In this document: one piece after another, positions 31,011-38,046 of the stretch | How positions within the stretch are numbered: position 1 is the first letter of the stretch | Layout: the number at the start of each line of letters is the position of its first letter | Source: Muscardinus avellanarius | Taxonomy: Eukaryota > Chordata > Mammalia > Rodentia > Gliridae | Length of the DNA: 64,000 nucleotides | Assembly: GCA_963383645.1 (NCBI GenBank) | Contig: OY726557.1 | Location: 158,251,599 to 158,315,598 of the forward strand | Direction of reading: 5' to 3' | Program-made: the position numbers and the translations under genes | The notes under the pieces: generated by a model | Seen by the model: the letters and a program-made list of their open reading frames with translations, nothing else | The model's database searches: none | What the model was told of the DNA's origin: nothing

Positions 31011-32853
31011 TGAAAGAATCCAGAGGCATTCTACTTCTGAGCTATTTTACCTGAGCTACCTCAGGTAAAATAGTGAGGACCTTGCTAAATTTCTGAGGTT
31101 GTCCTCGAACCTGTGATCCTCCTATCTCAGCCTCCAAGTACTGGGATTACAAGCATGCACCACCAAGCCCAGCTAACCTTGGAGGTTATACCTGTTCTTC
31201 ATTTCTCTCTCTACCGTTCTACTTCCCCACCACCATGGGGTAAGCAGCTCTCCTCTGAAACTCCCTACCCCATCATGATTTCTGCCTTAGAGCCAGGTGA
31301 CCATGAACTCAACCTTTGAAACCATGAGCCAAAATAAACCTTCCCTTCTCTAAATTGTCCTCAACGTAAAGTATTTTTATCAGGTGTTTTGTTCACAGCA
31401 ACAAAAAGTTGAGGATCACGATTCCTCTGCCCTGACTTTGTGAGCTCATGAAAGTGTGAACACCTGCAGCCATTCATCATTACCTCTCTTTCTGCAATTT
31501 GCCCAGTGACTGGCATGTTTCAATATATGCTGAATTAGTGCATGAATAAGTCATACTTTTACTCCTCATGCTACAGGTCTAAAAAAAACCTTTAGATACT
31601 AGCATTTGGATAGGAAAGTGGCCAGATGTAATTTTAAGTAAGATTAAGGCATCTGCATTACCTCAATGCACCGAATTTAAGTGCTCTAAGTGAGGCTTCT
31701 GATGTGCAGTGGTCACATGGGGGCTAATGCTGAGGGAAGAGGCCCATCACTGTGAGGCAGTGGTTCCGTGAAGACTCCTTGACGAGTTCTCTGGGGAGGA
31801 GGGTGTGGGGGCCACTGAAGCACAAGTACTGCAGGCTTCAGCCCAGGCCTCCCTCCAGGGGCCATCCAGGGCGGGAGCAGCCTGGAAAACCTCAGGCTGC
31901 TCCCTGGAGAGGTAATCAGGGAGGCACTACAGGAGGGCTGGAAACTGCCTGCATTCCTCCTTTGCCTTATTATTTTCACCACCATTCCTTAGCACCTGCT
32001 GAAGACCCGTGGGGACACAACAGCCTGCGAGATATCTGTAAATTCACGAAGCTGTGTGGGAGAGCCCTTCAACCGAGCCAGGGCCCAAATTGCAACCACA
32101 GGAGATGTGGCTGTGGCTGTGAACTAGAACTCCTTTACTAACTAGAATATTGTTTGTAAGTTTGGCAGAGCAGGGCAGAAACAGCGGTGTGTTGAAATGT
32201 AGCCCTTAATTGTGAGATTCTCAAGTCATCAGGTAATGATGAATGGATTTTGAGCCCAAGAGATGAGAGTTGTAGGATTTTAAGTACTTCTCAGCACTGA
32301 TGGAGTGATGGTGGCCAGTCACTCCTTCCCTCTGCCCTATACTCCAATTTCCTCATCTCCAAAATGAAGGCTTTGTCAAAATGATGCACATGCCTCTGTG
32401 TGTGCTTGTGTGTGTGTATTACATACTCGTATAAATATCTGCAAATGTTATATACATGTAACTGCCTAAGTGTGTGTGGTGGTGGCGCTCTCTTTCCGAA
32501 TAATTCTACTGCCAGCCTATTAGGTTGAAGGTGATGCCTACCTCAGGTGCCCTTTGTGAAGCAGGGCTTGGGGAAATAGATGCTTTCTGCCCAGCACCAC
32601 CACCTTTGCCTTTGCCCAAACAGCACTTCCCACCCCTGCCCGCCCAGCCTTGGTGTCCCACTCGTGGCTTCCTCGGGGCTTCGCTTTCCCTCCTTCCCCA
32701 CACCCATCCTCTGAACTCACACTGTTTGCAGGGCTCCTGGGGGCCGGCGGGCTCCCCGCGCTCTCTGCACCCCAGCCCGGCCGGCTGCTCCGCGTCGTGC
32801 CCCGCCTCGGGCGCTGCCCCCACGGTCATCACCACCGCCTCCTGCCGCCTCAT
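11485..32853 (-). CDS. C11orf97: C11orf97 orthologue, three coding exons (last exon not found)
   Basis: Small vertebrate protein reported at the ciliary base; molecular role unknown. Three minus-strand exons join in frame: 32853-32721 (ATG, 44 codons plus 1 nt), 20624-20520 (105 nt) and 11610-11485 (126 nt), giving 121 residues before a last junction; I recall the human protein as about 126 residues. The exon 2-3 product reads FLYCEPHKRIKEVLEEEL, then EGIWSIKRNLPVGG and LLPQAKYYSRHGG, which I recognise as this family from memory. Splice sites are canonical: gtgagt, gtaata and gtaaga donors, and cag acceptors at exons 2 and 3. Order and orientation beside ANKRD49 and MRE11 match human 11q21. 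The final few codons probably lie in a tiny exon left of 11485; without that splice the frame would read 12 more codons to a stop at 11447. No membrane segment or signal peptide is seen; the exon 2 part is charged and helix-like. Confidence 0.85.
11850..12099 (+). repeat. SINE, subtype A
   Basis: TSD of about 9 bases (TACACAAAA) on both sides; long A-tail. Confidence 0.9.
12490..12920 (+). mobile_element. Old LTR-like repeat (ERVL/MaLR-type)
   Basis: 'atggtttggatctgcagtgt', 'cccccaaaggctcatgtgtg' and the end 'gattaggtgactaacaca' fit old MaLR/ERVL LTRs. Contains a (CT)n tract (12600-12745). Confidence 0.5.
12600..12745. repeat. (CT)n pyrimidine tract
   Basis: About 25 uninterrupted TC units inside the old LTR-like repeat, flanked by TCC-rich sequence. 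Confidence 0.95.
13170..13360 (+). repeat. MIR SINE relic
   Basis: 'gtgatttaggcaagttattt', 'tgtctcagtgtcctaatttg' and 'aatggggataattat' follow the MIR core and 3' part. Confidence 0.7.
13761..13950 (+). repeat. SINE, subtype A
   Basis: 'gccaggcatggtggcacacg' to 'cccagatctgc'; a few bases missing from the ID-like module. Confidence 0.9.
14014..14150 (-). repeat. SINE with internal deletion
   Basis: Middle of the body missing; TSD CTGTACACTTT / CTCTACACTTT. Confidence 0.85.
14151..14679. other. Nothing recognised (C11orf97 intron)
   Basis: Unique. A 94-codon minus-strand frame at 14323-14607 is open but has no recognised domain and no splice context. Confidence 0.4.
14680..15015 (-). mobile_element. 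Old LTR-like repeat, same type, antisense
   Basis: 'gaggtttcagtccatgttag', 'caggaagcagagagggg' and 'gcaaaccataacac' are the reverse complement of the type at 12490. Confidence 0.5.
15683..15725. repeat. (AAAT)n microsatellite
   Basis: About 10 AAAT units. Confidence 0.95.
15729..16162 (+). repeat. SINE, old, split by another SINE
   Basis: Head 15729-15813; rest 16001-16162. CAGTCTCAC repeated at the break is the TSD of the inner copy. Confidence 0.85.
15814..16000 (-). repeat. SINE nested in SINE
   Basis: Subtype A-like, preceded by a poly-G tract, TSD CAGTCTCAC. Confidence 0.85.
16165..16567 (+). repeat. SINE, old, split by another SINE
   Basis: Head and body at 16165-16292; ID-like module resumes at about 16520 ('gtggcagagtacccctgag'). 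Confidence 0.82.
16293..16517 (+). repeat. SINE, subtype A, nested in SINE
   Basis: TSD AGAGTTATGA on both sides. Confidence 0.9.
16772..16991 (-). repeat. SINE, subtype A
   Basis: 'gtactggggatggaacccag' to 'catcacgacgggct'. Confidence 0.9.
17266..17474 (+). repeat. SINE, subtype A
   Basis: 'gagctggacatggtggcgca' with short TSD around ATCATC. Confidence 0.9.
17738..17850. repeat. (CTTT)n/(CCTT)n tract
   Basis: Pyrimidine run at the T-tail of the innermost SINE. Confidence 0.95.
17860..18059 (-). repeat. SINE, innermost of the nest
   Basis: Complete subtype A copy, 'gatctggggatggaagccag' to 'caccacaccaagct'. Confidence 0.88.
18352..18520 (-). mobile_element. MER5A-like hAT DNA transposon relic
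   Basis: 'cagcagcatcaaccttacct', 'gggaacttggtagaaatgca' and 'ctgctttaacaagctcacag' match the MER5A pattern in reverse. Confidence 0.65.
18676..18861 (+). repeat. SINE, subtype B
   Basis: TSD AGTAAGCAAAGAAG on both sides. Part of the ID-like module deleted. Confidence 0.92.
18920..19680 (-). repeat. SINE split by the 19050-19670 LTR
   Basis: ID-like module and body at 18920-19049; the last head bases 'atgcctggct' follow the LTR. Confidence 0.85.
19050..19670 (-). mobile_element. Solo LTR, same family, inside a SINE
   Basis: On the plus strand it reads TGTTATGG...GGTACA, with exact 5-bp TSD ATGCC (19045-19049 and 19671-19675). It interrupts a minus-strand SINE near its head. R hairpin, TATA and AATAAA are all recognisable on the minus strand. 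Confidence 0.9.
19687..19909 (-). repeat. SINE, subtype B
   Basis: TSD TGGCTTTGTT on both sides. Confidence 0.92.
19937..20134 (+). repeat. SINE, subtype C
   Basis: Head shortened ('tgccagggcttggtggccca'). Confidence 0.9.
20142..20362 (+). repeat. SINE, subtype A
   Basis: TSD ATCAAGGTT on both sides. Confidence 0.9.
20520..20624 (-). CDS. C11orf97: C11orf97 coding exon 2
   Basis: A 105-nt exon between a 'cttttcag' acceptor and a GTAATA donor, coding 34 full codons, mostly Lys/Glu with likely helix (RIKEVLEEELYIKRDECHIK). It ends on the first base of a Val codon that exon 3 completes. It sits in one of the few repeat-free stretches of this region (20363-20905). Confidence 0.85.
20910..21590 (+). 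mobile_element. Solo LTR, same family
   Basis: Starts TGTACCAGTATTGGG, ends AAACCGTAACA. TATAAAA at 21286, predicted start near 21318, AATAAA at 21400. It contains a short internal repetition of 'ggtaccttacaggg'. The flanks (AAAAC and AAATG) do not form a clear TSD, so one flank may be altered. Confidence 0.88.
21682..22365 (+). mobile_element. Solo LTR, same family, with intact TSD
   Basis: Starts TGTACTAGTATTGGG, ends AAACCGTAACA, with exact 5-bp TSD GATAG (21677-21681 and 22366-22370). TATAAAA at 22039, predicted start near 22070, AATAAA at 22172. It lies 91 bases from the preceding LTR in the same orientation, but its own TSD shows a separate insertion. Confidence 0.92.
22371..22722. other. 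Nothing recognised
   Basis: Unique sequence between a solo LTR and a SINE; no splice-framed coding signal. Confidence 0.4.
22723..22935 (-). repeat. SINE, subtype A
   Basis: 'gtctggggatggaactcagg' to 'accatgcccgactt'. Confidence 0.9.
22936..23545. other. Nothing recognised (C11orf97 intron 1)
   Basis: Unique non-coding sequence. Confidence 0.4.
23546..23640 (-). repeat. SINE head fragment
   Basis: 'gtactgggattataggcatg' and 'catcacacctgaca'. Confidence 0.7.
23886..24070 (+). repeat. 106-bp tandem duplication, two units
   Basis: Unit starts 'aataaaggaa' at 23886 and again at 23992. The 79 bases to 'cccatacctca' are nearly identical in both units. Little divergence, so fairly recent. Confidence 0.85.
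24071..24699. other. Nothing recognised
   Basis: Unique; includes a short GC patch at 24300-24330 without other promoter signs. Confidence 0.4.
24700..26025. other. Unidentified AT-rich sequence, possibly a degraded ERV-type LTR region
   Basis: No gene is recognised. 'tgtggggagcca' at 24793, the A/T-rich near-repeats 'atatttagtggttaa' and 'atatttagtagttaa' (25820-25890), and similar sequence resuming after the LINE-1 at 28840 hint at an older retroviral LTR split by that insertion. Weak evidence. Confidence 0.25.
26037..26786 (+). promoter_or_regulatory. LINE-1 5' UTR/internal promoter with two related units
   Basis: GC-rich. AAGATGGC at 26050-26057 is the YY1 core seen at LINE-1 5' ends. 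Two related segments about 205 bases apart (around 26240-26310 and 26445-26520, both with gcagtggcgccatattgcc-like and cggcggca text) suggest a degenerate duplication. Confidence 0.65.
26787..27749 (+). CDS. LINE-1 ORF1 protein, intact
   Basis: A 320-residue RNA-binding nucleic-acid chaperone of LINE-1. It has a coiled coil at about residues 45-125, an RRM-like core around NLRIIGIEEG and TPFRQDRRRGYPHHIIVKMT, and a C-terminal domain with KENNFQPKISYPAKLSIKLDGEI. These match ORF1p hallmarks, and length is in the family range. The true start may be the Met at residue 16 (MRKRN). No stop or frameshift, so the copy is young or under recent constraint. No ORF2 follows. Confidence 0.9.
   Translation: MTQGKNPEKAQTSEIMRKRNNTGAMNVHNPTTSEPDKTENQRFLEDQIRKITVEIIEVLRKELRESQKEIKDAINEVKASIQSTNNRSDHMENRISLLEDDHSKNECIVSNLGKNIQQQESDIEEIWAHFKRANLRIIGIEEGKESETKGINNLFKEVIAENFPNIEQEVDTQVQETYRTPFRQDRRRGYPHHIIVKMTNVEAKQRILKATKTKGQVTFRGKPIRITPDFPNQVMRARRAWSNIFQTLKENNFQPKISYPAKLSIKLDGEIRSFHDKKKLKEFMSSKPALEKILKEINYKEEIGNTHQNQRNKIFHPTDN
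28840..29345 (+). other. Possible LTR remnant with 42-bp tandem repeat and TATA-like box
   Basis: Two imperfect 42-base units (29133-29174 and 29175-29216, each starting CAGGTGTA) are followed by 'atatataaaaataaagca' near 29232. Tandem repeats upstream of a TATA-like box are typical of a viral U3-R. No TG...CA ends were established. Confidence 0.3.
29443..29949 (+). repeat. SINE with three tandem ID-like modules
   Basis: Head and body, then ID-like modules at 29583-29655, 29726-29780 and 29813-29868, separated by (ACT)n/(AAT)n and (AAAAT)n, ending in (GAAA)n. Imperfect TSD AAATGCAAAAATC / AAACGCAAAAATT encloses the whole. Confidence 0.85.
29950..30404. other. Nothing recognised
   Basis: AT-rich unique sequence. 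Confidence 0.4.
30405..30635 (-). repeat. SINE, subtype A
   Basis: TSD TAATTCAA on both sides; (GTT)n at the tail. Confidence 0.9.
30865..31415 (+). mobile_element. Old LTR-like repeat, same type, split by a SINE
   Basis: 'ggaatgtcccccaaagtgca', 'accatgagccaaaataaacc' and 'cacagcaacaaaaagttg'. Interrupted by a (GT)n and SINE at 30968-31176. Confidence 0.5.
30968..31176 (-). repeat. SINE with (GT)n, inside the old LTR-like repeat
   Basis: (GT)n 30970-31009, then diverged SINE. Within it 'ttttacctgagctacctcag' and 'gtaaaa' form a small palindrome. Confidence 0.75.
31690..32150. other. GC-richer unique sequence upstream region, unexplained
   Basis: Less AT-rich than its surroundings, with a 129-codon plus-strand frame (31752-32141) and a 90-codon minus-strand frame. 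No domain recognised. It lies in C11orf97 intron 1, close to the promoter; possibly regulatory. Confidence 0.35.
32721..32853 (-). CDS. C11orf97: C11orf97 coding exon 1
   Basis: Codes an Ala/Gly/Glu-rich start (MRRQEAVVMT...) ending in CKQ plus one base. I chose the ATG at 32853 because the next ATG upstream in frame lies within the X-box-like promoter site. The donor GTGAGT at 32720 leaves a T that completes a Trp codon with exon 2. A GT two bases earlier would put a stop in exon 2, so it is rejected. GC content is high, as in a CpG-island first exon. Confidence 0.75.
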
Positions 32854-32931
32854 GCCGCGGGGTCTGCGCGGTGGCCCAGGCCGCTGCCCTCGCAGCTCAG
32901 CCGCCAGCCGCGGGAACGCCAGGCGTCTCTG

Positions 32932-32945
32932 GTTGCCATAGTGAC
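32932..32945 (-). promoter_or_regulatory. RFX X-box-like site in C11orf97 promoter
   Basis: The plus strand reads GTTGCCATAGTGAC, close to the palindromic RFX X-box GTTGCCATGGCAAC. It sits about 80 bases upstream of the C11orf97 ATG, the usual distance for X-boxes of ciliary genes. Binding is inferred, not shown. Confidence 0.6.
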
Positions 32946-33059
32946 CGCGCATCCCTCCCCGCCCCAGGCGCTTAGGGCCGACTTCTCCCAGGCCACAGGT
33001 GGGACCAGAGGGAGCTGCAAGGCACTTTCCTATCTCATGCCAGCTTCTCAAAAGAGGCT

Positions 33060-33190
33060 TTGCAGTCCCCGGCTAGGGAAACTGAGATTTAGAAAATCGT
33101 AGGAAATAACCAGAGGTCACACAGCTAGGAGGTGGCGCAGATGAAGGTGAGCTCAGGCCTGGCACTAAAGCCCAAAGAACAGGTCACCGC
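33060..33190 (+). repeat. MIR/L2-like relic
   Basis: 'gggaaactgagatttag' and 'aggtcacacagctaggaggt' are the conserved text of this ancient repeat class. Confidence 0.5.
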
Positions 33191-33214
33191 GGGACAGGCA
33201 AGTGCGGTGCTGCG

Positions 33215-33255
33215 CAAATACTGGGATTACAAATGTGTGCCACCATGACCAGCTT
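33215..33255 (-). repeat. SINE head fragment
   Basis: Only 'tactgggattacaaatgtgt' and 'gccaccatgaccagctt' remain. Confidence 0.65.
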
Positions 33256-33634
33256 CATTCTCTGCTAGTAAGTATGTAAATTATTGTGACCTCTTTGGAG
33301 AACTTCTGGCAGTTTTTACTATAACTGAGTGTAAATATCCACATTGATCTCAGAGTCCTAATCTAGGCATATACTGAAATATATATGTACCCAAACCATG
33401 GACTTAAACATTCCTGGCAGCACTATTCATAAGTGCCCCAAACTGGAAACAATACTACAAAAACCCATAAGAGAACCCAAAATCTATAAACATATCTATG
33501 TTTGTATTATCACCTCCTTTTCAGGAAAAAAAAAATTACTCAGTTTCCCCCTCCCCAGCAATCTACCTTCTTTAAATGAATTAACAGAAAAAAGTGACAA
33601 ATTTGAGTTATTTTCTGTATTTGTATTTCATTCT

Positions 33635-33851
33635 TTTTTGTGTGTGTGGTACTGGGGATGGAACTCAGGGGCATTTAATCTTTGAGCTACAACCCCAGCC
33701 CAATTTTTTATTCTTTATTTTGAAACAGGGTCTCACTGAGTTGCAAAGGGCCTCACTAGGTAGCTGAGGCTGGCCATGAACCGAGATCCTCCTGTCTCAG
33801 CCTCCCGAATGCTGAGATTACAAGCTTGTGACACCACGCCCCACGCCAGCT
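33635..33851 (-). repeat. SINE, subtype A
   Basis: TSD TTTGTATTTCATTC / TTTGTATTCCATTC. Confidence 0.92.
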
Positions 33852-34332
33852 ATTTGTATTCCATTCTAACGCCTCCTCCGGTGTCAGTTAACCCCCTTTA
33901 GAACTCTATTGTATTAAACAGAATATAGCAATAAAAAACCCAAATCCCTTCTATGTGTTGAATTGTGGATGCATCTCATAGATGCAATGTTGACAAAAGA
34001 AGCCAGGCACTCAAGTGTACTTAGTAAATCATTCCAGGTACATGAGCAAAAACTAATGGTAACAGAGTTTTAAATTATGGCTGCTTTTGAATGAACACGG
34101 AGGGTCAGTAGTACAAAACAAGGTTTGGAGCACTCCTTATGTCCCGCATCTTGATCTGATTGGCAATTACAAGAGTGGGTTCACTTTGTATAATTAAGAT
34201 CTATGAATTTAATTGTATGCATGGTATACCTCTATAAATTATAACAATTACGCACATTTTAGTTATAAAAAGTAAACTGATCTGAATTTTACCCCCCAAA
34301 CCAATGTGATTTCTTTGATAAGATAATAAAGA
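33852..34332. other. Nothing recognised
   Basis: Unique AT-rich intergenic sequence. Confidence 0.4.
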
Positions 34333-34546
34333 AGCCGGGTGTGGTGGCTCACTCTTGTAATCCCAGCATTTGGGAGACTGAGACCTGGAGGATTGCGGTT
34401 CGTGGACAGCCTCAGCTACTTAGTGAGGCCCTCTGCAACTCAGTGAGACCCGGTTTCAAAGATAGGGCAGGGGATGTAGCTCGGAGGTCAAATGCCCCTG
34501 CGTTCCATCCCCAGACCCACAAAAAAAAAAAAAAAAAAAAAAAAAA
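34333..34546 (+). repeat. SINE, subtype A
   Basis: 'aagccgggtgtggtggctca'; the 'aataaagaataaaaa' linker is missing. TSD around GATAATAAAGAA / GATGATAAAGAA. Confidence 0.9.
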
Positions 34547-34940
34547 GATGATGATAAAGAATCACTTCATTATTATTTTTCTCTTTTCTCCAATATCAAA
34601 AACTTGAAGATAAGTTTAATTGTAAATTACAGTAACTATATTAATTTAGGTGGCTTATTTCTTTCTTTTTCCTTAGTGACCTTTGATTTTCCCCCACCAA
34701 TGATCATGTCAATTATATACCACTTCAAATTCTCTTGAGAATAAATCCTTGATAAAATAAGTACAAGATATAATGTTTTGGCTATGACTTGTGATTGTTT
34801 TCATTTTTTATTACACAAAAATAAAAATAAACAATAAAAACTGGGTGATTGGTTTATCTTTTTGTTTTCCATTTCAGTTAAATGAAAAACACCAATATGT
34901 CCACTAGAGGGAGACAAAAACCCAAGAGTAATTTTTTCTT

Positions 34941-34990
34941 ATTTTGAACCCAGGGCCTTGCATATGCTCCCTTGAGCTACATTCCCAGCC
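34941..34990 (-). repeat. Stand-alone ID-like element
   Basis: The minus strand reads 'gctgggaatgtagctcaa' and 'gcaaggccctgggttcaa', the tRNA-Ala-like ID sequence without the B1-like head. Confidence 0.6.
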
Positions 34991-35671
34991 ATGCAAGACT
35001 AAATTTTTTTTTTATAAAATAATAAAAAAAGAAAATGCAAAACCATGACACTTTAGTCAAAGACATACAAGTTATTATATCATTAAAGTTAATGTATTAT
35101 TTAGCATTATTTACTGGCATTTTAGTTAAAATGTAGGTGTATTAAGTTTTAGATTCTGTTTAGTTTCATATATAAATATGTCTCAATAAATCATCTGTGT
35201 TTTGCTTAGCTTTTTTGTGATAGAGTAGGCAACTGGATGTTTAATGCTATCATTTTTTTCTTCATAGTAGATGCTATAACTAGTTTGGTGCCATATTCTA
35301 CATTCTAACAGTCATGATCTAAATTACTTTAAAAGCTAACAAAATTCTTCTGATAGAGTAACTAGCCATCTTTTCAAATTATCAAATGCTACTAAATGGG
35401 CTAAATTTCTGAGCCATTATTTTATTTTCGATTCTATCATTTAAAAGGCTTGTTGCTTGTGATTTAAAATTCCACTGAATTTGTAGATTTTTTTTTTTTA
35501 ATAGCAACTCATAGAACTTCATGCTCCTGTGTAGATATAGTCCTGGAATTTGGGGACAAGATCATCATGTATCCTTGCTTGCTATGGAAAATAACAAAAG
35601 GATGAAATTAGTCATTTTTTTTGAGAACTACTTAATTTTTTTCAGGGACATACTTTAAAAATTTAACTTCA
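34991..35671. other. Nothing recognised
   Basis: AT-rich intergenic sequence. Confidence 0.4.
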
Positions 35672-35900
35672 GGCCAGGCATGGTGGCGCACACTTGTAAT
35701 CCCTGCGCTTGGGAGGCTGAGACAGGAGGATCTCACGGGTTCGAAGCCAGCCTCAGCTACTTAGTGAGGCTCTCAGCAACTTAGTGAGACCCCGTTTCCA
35801 AATAAAATATAAAATAGGTTTGGGAGTATAGCCCGGAGGTAGAAAGCCCCTGGGTTCCACCCCCAGTACCACCAAAAAAAAAAAAAAAAAAAAAAAAAAA
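35672..35900 (+). repeat. SINE, subtype C
   Basis: TSD AATTTAACTTCA / AAATTAACTTCA; long A-tail; looks young. Confidence 0.92.
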
Positions 35901-35945
35901 ATTAACTTCATTGAAATATAACATGTATAAAAAATTGCATTCTAA

Positions 35946-36167
35946 TTTGGGTGTGGTGGCAAATGTCTAATAATCCCACTACTTGGGAGGCTGAGGCAGG
36001 AGGATCACAGGTTTGCAGCCAGCCTCAGCAATTTAGCAAGGTCTTCTGCTATGTAGTGAGACTCTTTCAAGATAAAAAAAAAAAGAGGGAAAAAGAAAAA
36101 TAGGGCTGAGGGTGTAGTTCAGAGGTAGAATGCCCCTGGGTTCAATATACAATACCACAAAAAGAAA
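35946..36167 (+). repeat. SINE, old
   Basis: TSD AAATTGCATTC on both sides. Confidence 0.88.
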
Positions 36168-36423
36168 AACAAATTGCATTCATTTAAAGTACTATAGATT
36201 TCAATGATTTTATGTTATATAAACTTGCAAAAACACCTCCACAATCAAGAGACAAACTATTTCAACCACTTCTAAATGATTCATTGTGCTGTTTTTCAGC
36301 AGTCTGTGTCCCTGTCATCAGAGAACTCCTGTTCTTCTGTCTCTAGATTAGTGCATTTTTTCACCAAATGAATAATATCATTTGTTCTGGCATTATTTAA
36401 GAGAATTTACAGCTTCACTGCTT

Positions 36424-36505
36424 GGCAGCTTTCGAACCTGCGCGATCCTCCTGTCTCTGCCTCCCAAGCGCGGGGATTACAAGCGTGCATCACCATGCCT
36501 GGCAC
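36424..36505 (-). repeat. SINE head fragment, subtype B/C
   Basis: 'tttcgaacctgcgcgatcct' to 'accatgcctggca'. Confidence 0.8.
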
Positions 36506-36675
36506 TAGGTATGAATTTAAAGAGCAACTCATTTAATAGTCATTTGGGAAGATACACATAGAATGAATAATAAGCTATTCAAGCTTTTGGGGTTCATTCT
36601 AGAAATATATGTTCTCTCAGAATCTCATTTCCTTTTAGTCCATACAAATTTTTGTCTAAATCCTTTTATTTTATG

Positions 36676-36882
36676 CCGGGCGTGGTGGCGCACGCTTGTA
36701 ATCCCCGCGCTTGGGAGGCAGAGACAGGAGGATCGCGCAGGTTCGAAGCCAGCCACGCGTGCTGGCTTAGGAGACCCTGTTTCTAAATAAAAATATAAAA
36801 ATAGGTCTGGGAGTGTAGCCCAGAGGTAGAAGGGCTTCCAGGAACCCCAGTACCACCAAAAAAAAAAAAAAAAAAAAAAAAA
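36676..36882 (+). repeat. SINE, subtype B
   Basis: TSD AAATCCTTTTATTTT on both sides; near-consensus. Confidence 0.93.
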
Positions 36883-36964
36883 ATCCTTTTATTTTGTTTA
36901 ACCTTGTTTTTTGTTTTTTTCTTTTTGAGTGAGTCCTTCAACACCTGCCTGGGACCTTGGGGTA

Positions 36965-36965
<1 letters not shown>

Positions 36966-37024
<59 letters not shown>
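36966..37024. repeat. (GT)n microsatellite
   Basis: About 28 GT units. Confidence 0.95.
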
Positions 37025-37025
<1 letters not shown>

Positions 37026-37206
37026 GCTGGAGATTGAGCCCAGGGGGATTTTGCCTCTGGGCCTATTTTTTTGTTTGGAAATGGAGTCTCACTAAGGTGA
37101 TGCCAGCCTGAGTTGCTGAGACTGGCTTTGAGGCTTTGAGCCTGCAATTCTCCTGTTTCAGCCCCCGAAGAATTGGGATTAAAGGTATGTGCCACTACAT
37201 TCAGCT
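37025..37206 (-). repeat. SINE, diverged
   Basis: 'gctggagattgagcccaggg' to 'tacattcagctt'. Confidence 0.75.
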
Positions 37207-37344
37207 TGTATTCTTAAAAGTCCATGCTGCAAACTGGAAAATTGTGAAAGACAACTATAGGTAATATAGAGAGCTACATATTTGATCTTCAAGGATACAA
37301 ATACCTAAAACAAGGATATATTTGCTTGAAGTGCTGGAAGAAAA

Positions 37345-37690
37345 AAACTACTCAATACCACTTTATGAGGACTTACCATGTAATAGATATTTTTACATTA
37401 TATTTCATTTATTCCTTTCAAAACTGCAACAAAATAGCTGTCATCCCTATTTTACATGGAAGGAAACTGAATTTAGTTGTCTGTCACACTTAGGTGGCAA
37501 TCAAGATTTGAACCTCGGGTGTATTCATTCAAGTCACCCCTCCATGCCACTCTGGCATGGGGATGTATTTCTGTTTTCTGTATTTCTATCTTTTTAAATA
37601 AACTTCTTTAAATCTTCAAAAAAAAAAAAAAAAAGATTTGAACCTAGATTTGTGTAACTAAAAATTCAGTGGTCATCTCAACCAATTTGC
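37345..37690 (+). repeat. MIR/L2-like relic hosting the LTR R-segment insertion
   Basis: 'atccctattttacatggaag', 'ggcaatcaagatttgaacct' then continuing after the insertion. Confidence 0.5.
37516..37632 (+). mobile_element. Retroposed LTR R-segment with poly(A)
   Basis: About 102 bases matching only the TATA-proximal-to-poly(A) part of the LTR family above (GGGTGTATTCATTC to AATAAACTTCTTTAAATCTTC region), followed by about 15 A. Flanked by the 13-bp TSD AAGATTTGAACCT (37503-37515, 37633-37645). This is the form of a LINE-1-mobilised short RNA. It sits in an old MIR/L2-like relic. Confidence 0.85.
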
Positions 37691-37821
37691 TATGTTTCAG
37701 GCATCTCTGCCTGGAATATAAAGCATAGGAGCAGCTAGCTAAATATGGCTACTGAGAAGCTGAAATACAGCTAATCTGAATTGAGATGTACTGTAAAATA
37801 CACTTTAAGATTTAACTACAA

Positions 37822-38046
37822 GCCGGGCGTGGTGGCGCACGCTTATAATCCCAGCATTCGGGAGGCTGAGACCGGAGCATCATGGTTCATGGATAGCCTC
37901 AGCTACTTGGTGAGGCCCTCTGCATCGCAGTGAGACCCGGTTTCAAAATAAAGAATAAAAAAATAGGGCAGGGCGTGTAGCTCGGTGGTCAAATGCCCCT
38001 GGGTTCCATCCCCAAACCTGCAAAAAAAATGAAAAAAAAAAAAAAA
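37822..38046 (+). repeat. SINE, subtype A
   Basis: TSD AGATTTAACTACAA on both sides. Confidence 0.93.

Larger units (their letters stand above)
32640..33050. promoter_or_regulatory. CpG-rich promoter and first exon of C11orf97
   Basis: GC-rich stretch with many CpGs (ccccgcgctctctgcacc, gccgccagccgcgggaacgc) in an otherwise AT-rich neighbourhood. It covers exon 1 and the X-box. No TATA box is seen, as in many CpG-island promoters. Confidence 0.6.

Noticed and set aside
32525..33102. Plus-strand open frames of 138 and 150 codons
   Set aside because: Antisense shadows in the CpG-rich first exon of C11orf97.
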